From: Xiphophorus maculatus
Taxonomy: Eukaryota; Chordata; Actinopteri; Cyprinodontiformes; Poeciliidae
Length of the DNA: 64,000 bases
Reading direction: 5' to 3'
Assembly: GCF_002775205.1 (NCBI RefSeq)
Contig: NC_036453.1
Location: forward strand, 3,809,103-3,873,102
The position numbers and the translations under genes are program-made. How positions within the stretch are numbered: position 1 is the stretch's first letter; the number at the start of each line of letters is the position of its first letter. The notes under the pieces were generated by a model. It was given only the letters and a program-made list of their open reading frames with translations, was not told where the DNA came from and ran no database searches. Below, piece by piece: positions 45,671-57,675 of the stretch.

Positions 45671-45674
45671 TATT

Positions 45675-45680
45675 TTTATT
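45675..45680 (-). terminator. Poly(A) signal for the liat1-like gene
   Basis: TTTATT on the plus strand is AATAAA on the minus strand, about 95 bp after the stop codon at 45774. Confidence 0.6.
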
Positions 45681-45773
45681 GCATGGCAAAAAAGCAGAAC
45701 TGAACATACAGCTTGTAAGTAAGTCAGAGTTAATTTGTGAGCTGCCTGTGGATCCTGATGGTGTTCATTTGGT

Positions 45774-47048
45774 TCATTTGGTCTTCATTTCTGTTTTTCT
45801 CATGGCATACTGGGCTTCTTTCAGCAGAGCCTCTCTGTGTGTGATGTACCGCTGTCGCCTCTTGGCTCTGTAGCGCTCTAGTCTTTTCTCTTCCTCCTCC
45901 GGGTCCGGCAGCGCTCCTTCCCACCTCAGGCTGTCCAGGGCCTGGACGGCAGCCTTCATTAGGTGTGCAGGAACTTTGTTGTTGCTGATTGTATGAGAGG
46001 CTGGCAGGTGGCTCCTTGTATCCTTTTGTCGTTCTTTTGCCTTCCCGGCACCCCGAGAGAAATTATCCTTGGGTTTCGTACCCGTAGCCCTGAACTTGGA
46101 AAGCTGAGTTTGACCTGGATCTTGAGGAGGCAGCTGGGATATTGGAGATAAACTCCCAGGATTCTCTGCAGGCAGGCAATATAAACATGTAATCTCTTGC
46201 ACATTTGCAGACAAAACTGACAAAATTGAAGGGGCTACTGACCAGGGTTATAATAGTTTGGGTTTTTCATTATAGTTTAGCTTTATTTCATTGTGACTTT
46301 TTGTTTGTCTAATTCAGCTAGCTTAAATTATATATTCATATTGACACATTTTATTATTACTTATTTATTTTATAATTATTAAAGCCTTGCAACAAAATTT
46401 TTGCTCAATATGTACATTTCCAAGAATGACAATGAAGACTGTCTATGTCTAATTATTTTTTAAGAGTGTGCTTGCTATTTTTTTATAAGTTATTATTAGT
46501 TAAATATTGTTTAGTTTTCATTAGTTATAGTAGTAGTCTTAGTTTAGTTATTTCAAACTTTTTAATTTTGTTTATAAAAACTAGCTTCTGTATTTTATGT
46601 CACACTATGTAAAAACTCAGTTATGTTAGATATACAGATTATTTTAACATGGTAACTATGTTGTTTTTAACATGGTAACTATGTTGTTTTAAGGTTTTAA
46701 ACTTAGCTAGAAGTGGAAGATGTTGTCTAGTTCCAACTATGTTGTTATATAATCAGTGATGTTGACTGTAGCACTACTTTTTTAAAGCTACAAGTCCAAG
46801 CACTGCATATCAAATTAATACAATGCTTGCAGCTAAAGAATAAACATAGTGCCTTGTTGTCTATAATCTGCACTGATTTTGTGACTAGCCCATCACGATC
46901 TTAACCCCATTTTTAATCCATAAAAAAGCAAAAACTTATTACCTTTTAGTTTTGAATCGGTGGGAGAAGCGTTATTTCTCTTTTTGTTCTTCCTGAGGTC
47001 AGAGACCCTTGGTTGCAGCAGTTTGTTACATTTACCCTCATCTGCCAT
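45774..47048 (-). CDS. liat1: LIAT1-like small basic protein
   Basis: Two minus-strand exons, 46943-47048 (ATG at 47048) and 45774-46165 (stop at 45774), join in phase 1 to give 165 residues. The N-terminus has a basic patch (DLRKNKKRNN, about 21-30). The C-terminal part has a compact conserved-looking block, ALDSLRWEGALPDP then RLERYRAKRRQRY (about 111-142). I recall a similar SLRWDG...DP...RRxRY block in LIAT1, the ligand of the arginyltransferase ATE1, but I cannot check it. In human, LIAT1 is also on 17p13.3, like CLUH and CCDC92B, which supports the call. The middle is low-complexity and polar. The gene's existence is well supported by frame and splice sites; the name is less certain. 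Confidence 0.65.
46170..46942. other. Intron of the liat1-like gene
   Basis: AT-rich, with TTTAACATGGTAACTATGTTG repeated twice near 46645-46685. No repeat family recognised. Confidence 0.5.
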
Positions 47049-47482
47049 GATGGTCTTTGAAATGCGCCTGCGCAGACATCGTTAACAACGATTTAGAGCA
47101 GAAAGTGACACAAATTTAAAAAAAATATTGAATTACTTTCACGAATATTAGTAGATTTACTCTTTAGATTACGTTGGGTTGGAATGAAATATCCTTGTAA
47201 ATCCCAGAAGACGCTTCGCAGCTACTTTTCCTGTTTGTTCCGGAACTAACGTTTCTCCATGGCAACAGAACACACGCCTCTTAGAGACGAGCCCTGTTTT
47301 GGTGACAAGTTTCTATTATATTACATTTGTACAATTTTAAGTTTGAATTTGTTTAATGACTTCCATTTTATGCCACATACCGCTCATTTTATTAGGAAAA
47401 CCAACGTGAAAACCTTCTGCTATGTGTAAACTCGAAACAAAATTACTAGTTAATGATCCCACCGAGAACCAATAAGGTGAAA
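47049..47482. promoter_or_regulatory. 5' region of the liat1-like gene
   Basis: This should contain the liat1 promoter. CTTCGCAGCTACTTTTCC, CTGTTTGTTCCGGAACTAAC and CTCCATGGCAACAG near 47210-47270 resemble a TATA-less housekeeping promoter, with ETS-like CCGGAA and an RFX half-site GGCAAC. This is motif reading only. Confidence 0.35.
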
Positions 47483-47554
47483 TGACCCCGACGTGATTTG
47501 AACACGCAACCTTCTGATCTGGAGTCAGACGCGCTACCGTTGCGCCACGAGGTC
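47483..47554 (-). tRNA. tRNA-Trp (CCA)
   Basis: On the minus strand the sequence starts GACCTCGTGGCGCAACGGTA and ends CACGTCGGGGTCA. The 7-bp acceptor stem GACCTCG/CGGGGTC pairs with one G-U. The D-loop is normal, the anticodon arm is CTGACTCCAGATCAG with loop CTCCAGA and anticodon CCA, and the T-loop TTCAAAT is followed by the discriminator A. No intron; 72 nt. It is a typical, probably functional eukaryotic tRNA-Trp gene. Confidence 0.96.
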
Positions 47555-49365
47555 ATGACGTAAGTTCCTGACATCGTGGTATAAAAACACTATAGATAAT
47601 AGAGTACGAACTGTAGCTTATATTTAGTGCTTAAAATATATTTGAAAACTGATCAAAAATAATCCACTGATTGCAAAATTTATACAGTTCCTATTTCAGT
47701 GCATGTTAAGCCGACTGAACCTGCACGTTAAGCTTTGTCTGATCAAAAATGAAGCCATAAACATCACAACAAGTAGACATATTCAGACATGTCAGAGGCT
47801 AGAAAGGACATTTTCAGGTGTTTAATTGTAACATACAAAAATGTAGAAATTTAGTTCAACCACTTACTTCAGAAATACACCTCATTATACAATTCATAGT
47901 TTTGCTTATGTTGCTGCTATCACAAAAAGCTGCTATTCTAATCGATATTCAATTTACTGTAATCTTAAAAAGTGATTGATAAGACCATAAGAACTAAAAC
48001 TAATCCCAAAAAGCAGTTACAGGTGGTGATTAATGGGTAGGAAGCAGAAAAGTTTGGGGACCAGAATATTAAACTATATCACAGGTGCACAGATATCATT
48101 CTCTGTACCTGATTTCCCATTTTAGAACTGCCTCAGGATTTTATTAAACTCCAAGAAAACATAAACTGCTAAAATGTTAAACAAGGAAAATATTACAAAT
48201 ATGCAGAACACCAGAACTTCAATGCTGACACTGGACAAAACTGAAAAACTAACCTTAATAATTGCAACTATGCATCCTATTAATGTTGATCTGTACTACA
48301 GTATGTTTTATCTTTTCAGTTCATGATTTCTTTTGCTTTTTGATTACAAAAAATATGTTTGGTAATAAAACAATGTAGGAATACAAAGTGTAAATCTATA
48401 CATTACTCTTCTGCTCAGAAGATCAAGAAAATCAGAGGAAATTTAACCTAGCTCTATGCTGCTGAAGAAAATTCTGCATCTTTTAAAGCAATTTTAAAAC
48501 ATATGATCTAAAATGTATTTTAGAGACTTTTTTTTAAAAAACAAAACGTGACTGACAGGAATATACCTATTTAGGGAAGTAAAAAAACAAACAAAGTAAG
48601 ATCATATAACTCTGTCCTTTTAACATGCCACATATCTTGCCTCACAGTTTCCTCTATGTGGAATTTTAAAGGGAGTTTCCATCCTGTTCCTGTCCCACAG
48701 AGTTTTCATTTAGGCACAGATCTCACATCTCTGTGCACAGAAACAAACAGATGGACTTTAATTGAATAATGAAAGCAAACTTTGACACTTTGAGCTATAA
48801 CCACGCTAACCGCACCAAATTTTACTGAAGTGGTAGTTTATGTTCACACTTGTGTATCTGCCAAAAATAGCTCAGTCAGAGCCTAAACAAGTCTTTCCTG
48901 CTTATGTATTTCCCACACTTCTGAAATGCACCAGAGCTGCAGGAAGAAAGAGGATAAATCATCATGCTGAGTCAGAAATGACACGTAGCATTTATCCATG
49001 CTGGAGTGACAAAGTTCACACTGTGATACAGGCACGATACAAAATGTTTTCCTTCAGGCTTTCGCCTTAAAACTGACACAGCTTATCTGAATTTATCTGA
49101 ATCAGAAATTCAGATAAACTGCTTATATGGGGGGAAATACAGACAAAGAAGTGAAGCAGTTTTAAAAAGCAAATGTGTTTCAGCAGTTCAAGTGAATGAG
49201 AAGGTTGTTGCGCTGAGTGAAAATTTCATTACATGTTTTGTTTCTCGTTTCACTCAGGAAGATTATTTGTGACGCACTGCCTCCAACCTCAAATTCTGTT
49301 TCATTAATTGTGAGCATTTTCACAACAAATCTAAACATCAAGGCGCTTTAAATTTAGTACAAGCA
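47555..49365. other. Intergenic, nothing recognised
   Basis: AT-rich sequence without recognisable exon, RNA gene or repeat. The 76-codon frame at 48840 has no family resemblance. Confidence 0.4.
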
Positions 49366-50450
49366 GGGACGGCTGGTATAAATGGACTAGTAGGGCTAAG
49401 CCCTCCCTGATATTTACAATAAAGTTGTGAAAATAAAAAGCTTAAAATTAAATACCTAAAAATAAATACATTTTAGAAATAATGTATCATATTTTGTGAA
49501 ATTTTCAACAAACCTGGTGTCAAACCGCCTGGGGAAAATCCCAGGGTCTTTTTGAAGTGCTAACTTCTGACAGCCCCATTCAGCGTAACGTCTGTCACGG
49601 CTCAGAATGATTGACAGGCGTCTAGCCACGCCCCCTCGGTTTGCGGCTCATTGGGGCTAATTTTGGTCATCCTAGGGTCAGCCCAGGGTCAGCCCAGGGT
49701 CAGCCCAGGGCCAGCCCAAGGCCAGTCCAGGGCCAGTCCAGGGCCAGTCCAGGGTCAGCCCAGGGTCAGCCCAGGGTCAGCCTCAGTCAGCCCAGGTTCA
49801 GCCCAGGACCAGCCCAGAGTCAGCCCAGGGTCAGCCCAGGGTCAGCCTCAGTCAGCCCAGGTTCAGGCCAGGGTCAGCCCAGGGCCAGTCCAGGGCCAGT
49901 CCAGGGCCAGCCCAGGTTCAGTCCAGGGCCAGTCCAGGGCCAGCCCAGGTTCAGCCCAGGGTCAGCCTAGGGCCAGCCCAGGGCCAGCCCAGGGTCAGCC
50001 TAGGGCCAGCCCAGAGTCAGCCCAGGGCCAGCCCAGGGTCAGCCCAGGGCCAGTCCAGGGCCAGTCCAGGGCCAGCCCAGGTTCAGTCCAGGGCCAGTCC
50101 AGGGCCAGCCCAGGTTCAGCCCAGGGTCAGCCCAGGTTCAGCCCAGGGTCAGCCCAGGGTCAGCCCAGGTTCAGCCCAGGGTCAGCCCAGGGTCAGCCCA
50201 GGGCCAGCCCAGGGCCAGTCCAGGGTCAGCCTCAGCCAGCCCAGGGTCAGCCCAGGGTCAGCCAGCCAGCTGCCACAGGATTCATCCAATCAGGATGGAC
50301 TTGCCTCGAGCTCGAGTGTGTGTGGGCGTGGTTTGGCGTAGGCTGAGAAGGAGCGATGGCGAGCAATATTAGCAAAAATGAGGTGGATTATTTAACCTTT
50401 TTGCGTCCCAGAAAAGTCGTTGGAGTGAGTTTATCTTTAAATAAGGTAGG
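49366..50450 (+). mobile_element. Probable hAT-type transposon end with internal minisatellite
   Basis: CAGGGACGGCTGGTATAAAT at 49366 looks like a hAT end. The next bases (TAGTAGGGCTAAGCCCTCCC) are familiar from autonomous fish hAT elements. After the minisatellite comes ATGGCGAGCAATATTAGC at 50356, opening a 23-codon frame (MASNISKNEVDYLTFLRPRK) that ends at a GTGAGT donor. It could be a transposase first exon. No catalytic domain and no second end were found, so this is tentative. Confidence 0.4.
49672..50270. repeat. GC-rich minisatellite, 11-bp unit
   Basis: The unit CAGGGTCAGCC and variants (GGCCAGTCC, AGGTTCAGCC) repeat about 54 times. Variants form higher-order blocks, for example AGGGCCAGTCCAGGGCCAGC followed by CCAGGTTCAG. 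The absence of stop codons in some frames results from the repeat. Confidence 0.97.
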
Positions 50451-52177
50451 CCTCATTTAAAAACATATTGTATCTTGTTCCTTTTTATCAGTGTGATTGT
50501 ACAGAAGCGCATTGCTATCATGCAGGAAATAAGTATATTTGTGAGTGCAGTCTTAGAAAGAAAATACAAAAATTGCTGAGACACAACAGTGTACTTTTGA
50601 TTTGTCTGGGAAAGAAACTGGGACAAAGACATGATTATTGTAAATAAAACTGTGTTAAAACAAAAGGTATTCGTAGCAATATCTCGACTGATTCCTGTGT
50701 TGTAGGAAGAAGATAAAACTAAAATCAGAAAACACAGAGAACTGAAGTCATTCTCCATCATTTAATTAGAAATAATTTAGAAATACATACATGGAGAGTA
50801 GTAGGAAAACGTTTTACAGTAGTGTAAACCAATAGCAACATAGCTACTGACATATTTTAGGGTAACCTAAACTCTCTCCTCTCAGACTAGATGTTTGTTT
50901 CAACTAATCTGACCATAAACTAAATGGAACGTAAGAAGTTTAATGTTTAAGACATTGTGAGTCAACTCAAAAATCCAGATGTATCAAAGTGCACTGGAAT
51001 GTGCTCACCGCACAGTTGTTGACAGCTTTACAGCTTTTAAAGGCATGCCAAGTTAGATTCAGAAGGAGTTTGCATAAATAAATGTCAGCTCAGTGAGGCC
51101 AAGTGTTTTGCAGAGCAAATGAAAGGGGGTTAACCTTACTGCTATCCCTCCAAACCAGAGAGAAATTAGATCATCTTACAAGCTGAGATGTGGTGTAGAA
51201 AATAGAGATGTAGAGTACAGCTTATTCCAAGGGCTGAATCTATCTGACACCTTTTATTATCATCTTCCTATAGTGCTAGTTACCAAAAATATTTGCGTAA
51301 GAGTTCAAATAAAAGACAAACTGTAATCTTGATGCTTCTATATGAGGAAAATAAGGTGAAGATTTATATTGTTCCCCATTTGTTGTCTGTACTCATCCTA
51401 ATGTTGTGTTATAATGAAAATTACTGATTCATAATGATCTCAAGCCTCATGAATCCTACAAAAGGACACTGTGTATGACTCACGAGTCTGTGAAAGTGAC
51501 ACGTTGAGACCCAGCAATGAGCGAAGCGATTAACAGTTCCCCTGAAACAGCTTGACATGGGTCAAGTGTTGAACTTTATGCAAATTGCAAACTCACAAAG
51601 AAGCAGGAAATTGTAGAATTTGTGTAATCGTCAAAGAAAACCAACTTTCGTAGGATTGCATTTGGTTAAATAGATCAATAAAGCAATCATAAACCCAACC
51701 ATGATTTGCTGCGTGTGCTCACTGAGTCAGGTGACAGTGAGGAAGCAGTTTTTTCGACTGCAGCAACTTTACAGCTGCAGAGTGACAAGCCCAGGTTCTC
51801 AGCAGACAGAAAAAGAAGACTGGCCATACAGTCCTAAAATGTGTGTGTCAGCATGCGTCAGCTTGGAAAGGGTAAGAAGTTCATCCCAACCTGCTGATGT
51901 CTCCACAGGGCAACTGCAGCTGGTTAATAGCACCACAAAAACAACTTTGGTGCAATTAGTGCTGGATCAAAATGAAAACATGTCAGTTCCTTTTCCAGCA
52001 TGTTTGTACTAAACCTACTGACAAGTCGGAATAAACATTTCCTTCACTTTCCATAACACAGGAAGTATAGAGATAGGATCTACAGCTTTTCATTGGAGCC
52101 AGAAAATGGATACATTTTCTATTTCTTCATTTGCACATTTTCTATTCAAAGAAGCTGGCTCATATATTTATTTTATT
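50451..52177. other. Intergenic, nothing recognised
   Basis: AT-rich sequence. The minus-strand 102-codon frame at 50453-50761 and plus-strand 103-codon frame at 51701-52012 lack family resemblance. It may be distal intron or upstream DNA of a gene to the right. Confidence 0.35.
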
Positions 52178-52768
52178 AAAGCTGCGTTGACACAGCAGCC
52201 TGAAGGGAACCAAGTCTAATTTTTTGTGAAATCTGATGTTTTTGCAGTGGTCATTCACACAACATATACGTAATCTCCAGTGTGAACTGCAAATGATCTA
52301 AATGTGTCCCGCATGCGCAGTGGAGGGCGAAAAAACGTCACACAGAGAGCGTGCTCAGTGTTTTACCAGCCGCCATAAAACAGTAGTGCTCAGTAAAAGT
52401 CGATGCTAACGGTGGAGCGCATCTTACAATTTTGACGTTGTTGTCTGACCAAAGCCAACACATTAACAATTTAATCCTATTTATTGTCCGCCATGGTTGT
52501 TGTTTTTCTTCCCCCTTGCGCGTATTAGGATGCAGAATAGTGACGTTTGTCGAGTATCAGTAACATTCAGGTCAGATGAATGTGACCTGGCTGTACAGAC
52601 TCAAGTCACATTTGAAAAGATCAGATCGGATGTCCAAGTGGTCTGGGACACGTTCGGAAAAAATCTGATCTCTGTTGTTCAGACTGTCATGAAAATATCA
52701 GATGTATTAAGGCAAATAAATCAGAATTGGGTTACTTCCGGCTGCAGTACGAACGCAGCCTTATTTTC
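52178..52768. repeat. Non-autonomous DNA transposon with inverted ends
   Basis: Left end AAAGCTGCGTTGACACAGCA GCCTGAAG; right end CTTCCGGCTGCAGTACGAAC GCAGCCTTA. These are imperfect inverted repeats. The interior ATCAGATCGGATGTCCAAGT and GTCACATTTGAAAAGATC are typical of a fish element with such ends. Superfamily not settled. Confidence 0.75.
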
Positions 52769-53765
52769 TAGAAGGCCACGCCACGCTAACTCATCCTAAC
52801 CAGCTAAAAATGACTCGGATATTTTCCCTGATTTTCTTTTCATCTTCTCTCATCGGTTTTAAGACATAAAGCAAATTACTTGTTGACCCAGAACTGAATG
52901 AGGCAGTAGCAAACAGCAACTTTGTTTTATTGTTTTCATTACATTATTTTAGGCTCAAACCAGTCATTCAGTCTAATTCCTCATTCAGAGGAAACATGTC
53001 CGACTTTCCCCATCAAACTACTGAATACCAGCCGCACACAGTGGAGCTCGGATGATGCCATACAATATTTGAATATCAAATAAGAGCTGCATGTGTGCCT
53101 CAATGTCATTAAAAGAAAGAAAGGACATTTTAACCTCAAAATCAATCAATCAAACAAACAAGATTAGATTTATGCAAAACATTTTGGCTACCAGGTAAAA
53201 CTAGGTGGTTAACAGGTTAAACTAGGTTCAAGCAGAGTGAACCTGCTAAACTATTTCACCTATAGTCAGATTCTGTCTGATTTTTCAGAATAAATTGTTT
53301 ATATTGGACATTTGCAGCTAGTTTAGCACTCCCTAAACATAGAACTAGAATATGATTTGCCAAATGTGGTATTTTACAATCTGGGTTACAGTAAACTAAA
53401 GTTCAAGGTCTGAATTTTTTGTGTGCATAAATACAGTTCTGTAGACATAATGTGAAGGATGTTGGCTTCAGTAGTAGAAATGACACCTTTTAGTGATCAC
53501 TGCATTTTTAGCCAACTGGATGTCACAGCTATAAAAACAAAGTTATGTTTTTCTTTCATTTCAAATGTCAGAAAGTCAAAATTTTGTGCAACAGATCTGT
53601 TTTTACATTCAGATGAAATGGTGGACAAAAACCAGTCTGAATATTTGTTTACAGTAACTTCTACTTCAGATGTAAAGCGACTCAGAGAGGAAAATCATGC
53701 AACTCAAGACAAAGCAGTGGCGTGTTTAACTTGTTTGAAATGGCCTGAAACCATTTAGGTGGCTG
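52769..53765. other. Intergenic, nothing recognised
   Basis: AT-rich sequence without recognised exon. The direct repeat AGGTAAAACTAGGTGGTTAA CAGGTTAAACTAGG at 53194 is local. Confidence 0.35.
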
Positions 53766-53769
53766 CATA

Positions 53770-54300
53770 TGAAACATTTGATAGATTTGCAAAAACCTTT
53801 CAAATCTATTCGTTCCACTTAAACTTTTTCATTTCTTTCCTTACAACCAGAAACTTTATTGTATTTGTTTTGACGGACCACCACCAAGCTGACTTATATA
53901 CGGATTCAAAAATTATGAAAAGTGTGGCTTGCATTACCCGAGTTGATCGAGGTATATCAGGCTGTTCGGATGGAGAACATCTGCGAATTTCAAACCTCAA
54001 AGTCTTGCCACAGATTCCCAAGTGAATTTAGGTCTGGATTTTGACCAGGCCGTTCTCATGACCCATTTTATTGTGGCTCTGGTGGTATGCTTAAGGTCGT
54101 TGTACTGTTGCCTTAGACCCAGAATCAAGTCTTTTGTAACCTCAAATAAAAGTGATGCACCTGAAATATCTATCGCCACAAGTAGAAGAAAACTGATGCA
54201 TGGTTACCACTTTTATTTCACAAATCCAAATATGAAAAGTGTGGCAAGTGTTTGAAATCCAGGACCACCAACTGCATTCAGAGGTCAGACTCCTTCTCTA
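53770..54300 (-). mobile_element. Degenerate Tc1/mariner relic
   Basis: ATTTAGGTCTGGATTTTGAC CAGGCCGTTC, then TTGTGGCTCTGGTGGTATGC TTAAGGTCGTTGTACTG and CAGAATCAAGTCTTTTGTAA, mirror the antisense strand of fish Tc1 transposase genes (remembered AGGTCTGGACTTTGACTGGGCC). It is heavily decayed. Confidence 0.72.
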
Positions 54301-55254
54301 TGATTTATCCGAGGTTTGTCAAAGAACAACAGTAATAAGCTCTGCTGGTTACATCTGATCTCTGATGAGAAAAGCGACAAGATGGTAACTCTGGAGGAGC
54401 TGCAGTAACAACCCGCTCAGGCAGGAGAATCTGACATCAACATATCACTCAACAACCTGGCTTTCACAGAAGAAATCCATTGTTAAAAGAAAAACACCAC
54501 CTACCATGTAAATGATAAATAGTTGAACATTTTGGTCTATTTTGCTCCACAGCACAGGACATATGGAGAGGGAAATGATCCAATTCATGCCAGCAAGTCC
54601 ACCTGCTAATGGCTAAAAAGACACAGTGATGGTTTTGGATTACTCTAATCAAAGTTCAATCTAATCTGATTGAGACACTTTATTTTTCCTTGTCCTTATA
54701 CAAGCATTTCTTCTTTTTACATTTCCTTGTCTCCTCTTTTTAATTTTCCTTATGCATTTCTGCCTTATTATGCAAATGAAGAGTTGCGGCATTATAAGGG
54801 TTCGGCTTCTGCCCATTTGGCTGGTTAGCATTACACGCTACTTGGCATCAACAAAGATGGCGAGCAGTTTATCAGCGAGCTGAAGCTTAGCAACTTTATT
54901 AGAAAATAATGCTTTAATTCCCGACTTTATTATTTTTCATGTGGACGCTCAGACATGATGGGGGACCAAAACTGAAATAGAAGGAAAAACAAAATATATA
55001 TATTTCTGATTTTATTTTTAATTATGTTAGTTTTGGTCCTCCATAGCGGTGTGACCAGAAATAGGACAGAAATGCTCAAAAACCCTAAAATATAAGTTTA
55101 AACAAAAATTTGTCCTTAATTAAATTGTAATAAATGTATACATACAATGTACAATGTGTGCATTTCCAGTACTGATGCTTCCACTGTGTTGTCCTGATGT
55201 TTCCAAGTGAAACATTGCAATCTGCTGCCTCATTGCGTGCAGCTTGTCCTGCGT
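54301..55254. other. Intergenic, nothing recognised
   Basis: AT-rich, no exon or repeat family recognised. Sequence composition changes sharply to CpG-rich after about 55250. Confidence 0.35.
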
Positions 55255-55700
55255 GAGCGCGCCACTGACGTGCGTTTCTCGTGATGCCTACGTCATGACG
55301 CTGCCAGCTGATCGGAGTGGGAAGCCGGGTTGTGCGTGTGGACTGGGCGTGTGAATATGTGTGAGATATAGAGGGAGGGAGGACTGGGACAGACAGGAGT
55401 TGTGTAAAAAACGGGGGAAAGAAAAAGAAGAGGGACTGAAGTCCTGCGCTGCGTCCGCCGCGGTTCCGACGATAAAAAACGCTCCAGATACCAGAAATCC
55501 ACTCAGACCTTTAAATACTGTGCAAGCGTGTGGGTGAAGGAAATCCACAGACACCGACACACCCTGGAAAAGCTCCAGGAAGGACTCCGCGGGGAGCAGT
55601 GGGCGAGGCGGAGCGCTCCGGATGAGCCGGGGAGCGGGCAGGAGCAGCAACCCGGCGCCTGGTGCTGAAGGTGGGGCTGGATGATTCCGTTCTGTCTGGG
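55255..55700 (+). promoter_or_regulatory. CpG-rich candidate promoter and first exon (possibly rap1gap2)
   Basis: Local G+C and CpG density rise here, with CRE-like sites TGACGTG (55266) and TACGTCA (55289). A purine-rich 5' UTR-like stretch follows (GAGGGAGGGAGGACTGGGAC). ATGAGCCGGGGAGCGGGCAG at 55621 opens a 16-codon frame ending at a possible donor (CTGAAG|GTGGGG). The plus strand is suggested by this donor. Conserved synteny (CLUH, CCDC92B, RAP1GAP2 in human) makes rap1gap2 the best guess, but no RAP1GAP2 protein sequence is seen. Confidence 0.35.
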
Positions 55701-57675
55701 CGCTGCTGCCTCTCTCTCCCACAATCTGATCGGTTCTTTCAGCCTGCTTTAGCCCGTGGTGGCTCCATGACCCAGTTTGTATTAAAATGTTCTCTGGGAA
55801 ACGCATTATTCATATGATTTTCACATCTATACGCTAGATTGTTGCTTTTTTCCGCCTTTTTTCATGACTCTGAGCTTCATGGGGATTTAGATCGGGTGTT
55901 TTAGGAGTTCTGGTTGAAGGCCTGCTGCCTTTCAGACCCTCTGACTCTGAGGAGCGTTGATTTAACAAGAAATCTCACATTTAGTCCGGATAAGCTGTAA
56001 ACTCACATTTTAATAATTTCTAGTAAAAACATTCAGCCAGTTTAAGTGTTTTTCATCACATAATACCTATAACTACACAAATGTAACAGAAAATGGGTAA
56101 AAATGAATTCAGATGAGGAAGCTTGCTAGTCAAACAGGCAGTCTATGTTGAACAAATGTTATAATGCAAGCTGGAAATGTTCTAACTTTCTTCTTCCAGA
56201 CCTGGACTAAGCCATCAAGAAAGGCCTCCATCTGAAGCTTCTTTAAAATTTGCTGAGTTCATGACAGGCCAAGGAGGAAGCCTGCGCTCAAGTAGGCGAT
56301 AGGTGAAAATCTGAATAACTGAGGCAGAGTCATTTCTCAGAAATGCAGTGACACCAGCAGTTATTTGGCAGGGATGGAAAATTCTTCAAGTTTATTTGGA
56401 TGTTTATGAGAACAAGAAGTACGTTCTGAAAAGCAGGGCACTTATTTAACCCTCCAGGTCCATCGTGGAGCTCTGCCGAAACGCTTAGAAGACAAAAATG
56501 CCTTCATGTATGGGCGGTTTTTCCTCTGGTTCAGATGGTTGTAGAGGAAAGCTTGGTGTTATGCATGTTACATAATTGTGCAGCCAGAGTTCAGTGTGCC
56601 GGTAGGAATGCGCAGTAGACTGTGTCACGAGCTGCATTTGTGCCATTGCAGTCCGGAGCGTGACATAATCCACCCTGTCAATGAAGATCATATGCAGACG
56701 ACAGGATGTCAGTCACAGAGCGGCTCTTCCTGCCGTCTTTCTTCACGTCCTCCTCCTTCGCTGCCTCTGCTGCTGCTGCCGCCTTACTGCTCTCATTTTG
56801 CAGAAGTGAAGCCATTTTGCTCAACTTGGGTTCCAGCCTTTAATTCATGTTGCGGTGCCTTGTCATGGGAGAATGGGGCAAGAAGGGACATATGTAGGTT
56901 CAATTAAAACATGGCACTGAATGCCCGAGGACAGGCTTATAGGCATCATGCAGCGTCACTAATTCAGGACAGCATTCAAGTAGTCAACACACAACCTTTT
57001 ATTTGTTTTGATCTCAGGGTTAAAGTCTTGGAAACTGTGAGCACCAGAGTGTAAGAAGAGGATCTCTCTGCTCTGTGAGCCTCCGCCCTTTCTCCGTCTT
57101 TGTCCTTGTTCTCACTATGAAACGATCAGTTTGTCATAGAAACTTCAGTCTGGGACGTGAAACAACCTCTCAGCCCGGGCCACACCCAAGCCAGAGGAAT
57201 CTACCTGGATTTAACATTTCATTACTGAGTTTTTTCCATTCAGAGAGCTGCAGCTGCATTATGCAAAATCTGTTCTCCTTTTTTTAATGCGTTCCCTTGT
57301 GGCAGCTTCATGGTGAGGTTGGTGTAACACAGTTGCTCTGTGTTATTGTGTGACTTCACAATATCACAACTTGATGCTTTGCAGAGGTATTTAGCATTTG
57401 TTATATTGCAACCACAAAATTCAAACTGATTCTTGAAGAGATGTGTTCAGTGCTCGTTACTAGAAATCTAATGCAATCTATTCTGCAAAGGCCTGAGAGG
57501 TTTGTTTCAACCAACAGCATCATGGAGACTGTTGATATGACCAGAGTTAAATACTGGAAAATTATAGCCCATCTGCCAAACAAAATATGGAGAGCACTGA
57601 GTGTCAACAAGAACGTTAAAGTTGGAAAAAAGTCACTATTGGTGCTGTTTTCAGTGGACTGCAGACATGGTGAAT
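55701..57675. other. Probable first-intron DNA, nothing firm
   Basis: No coding exon was recognised. A pyrimidine-rich stretch with TGCTGCTGCTGCC lies at about 56760-56785, and a CTCCGCCCTTTCTCCG stretch at 57080 may be exon-like but has no supporting homology. Confidence 0.3.

Noticed and set aside
49651-50346. A 231-codon open frame rich in Gln, Pro, Ser and Gly
   Set aside because: It is the translation of the 11-bp minisatellite. The unit length is not a multiple of three, so all frames of one strand give the same 11-residue repeat, and there is no gene context.
55288-55806. A 172-codon minus-strand frame over the CpG-rich block
   Set aside because: It is proline- and serine-rich with no family resemblance and no splice support. 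GC-rich DNA often gives such frames.
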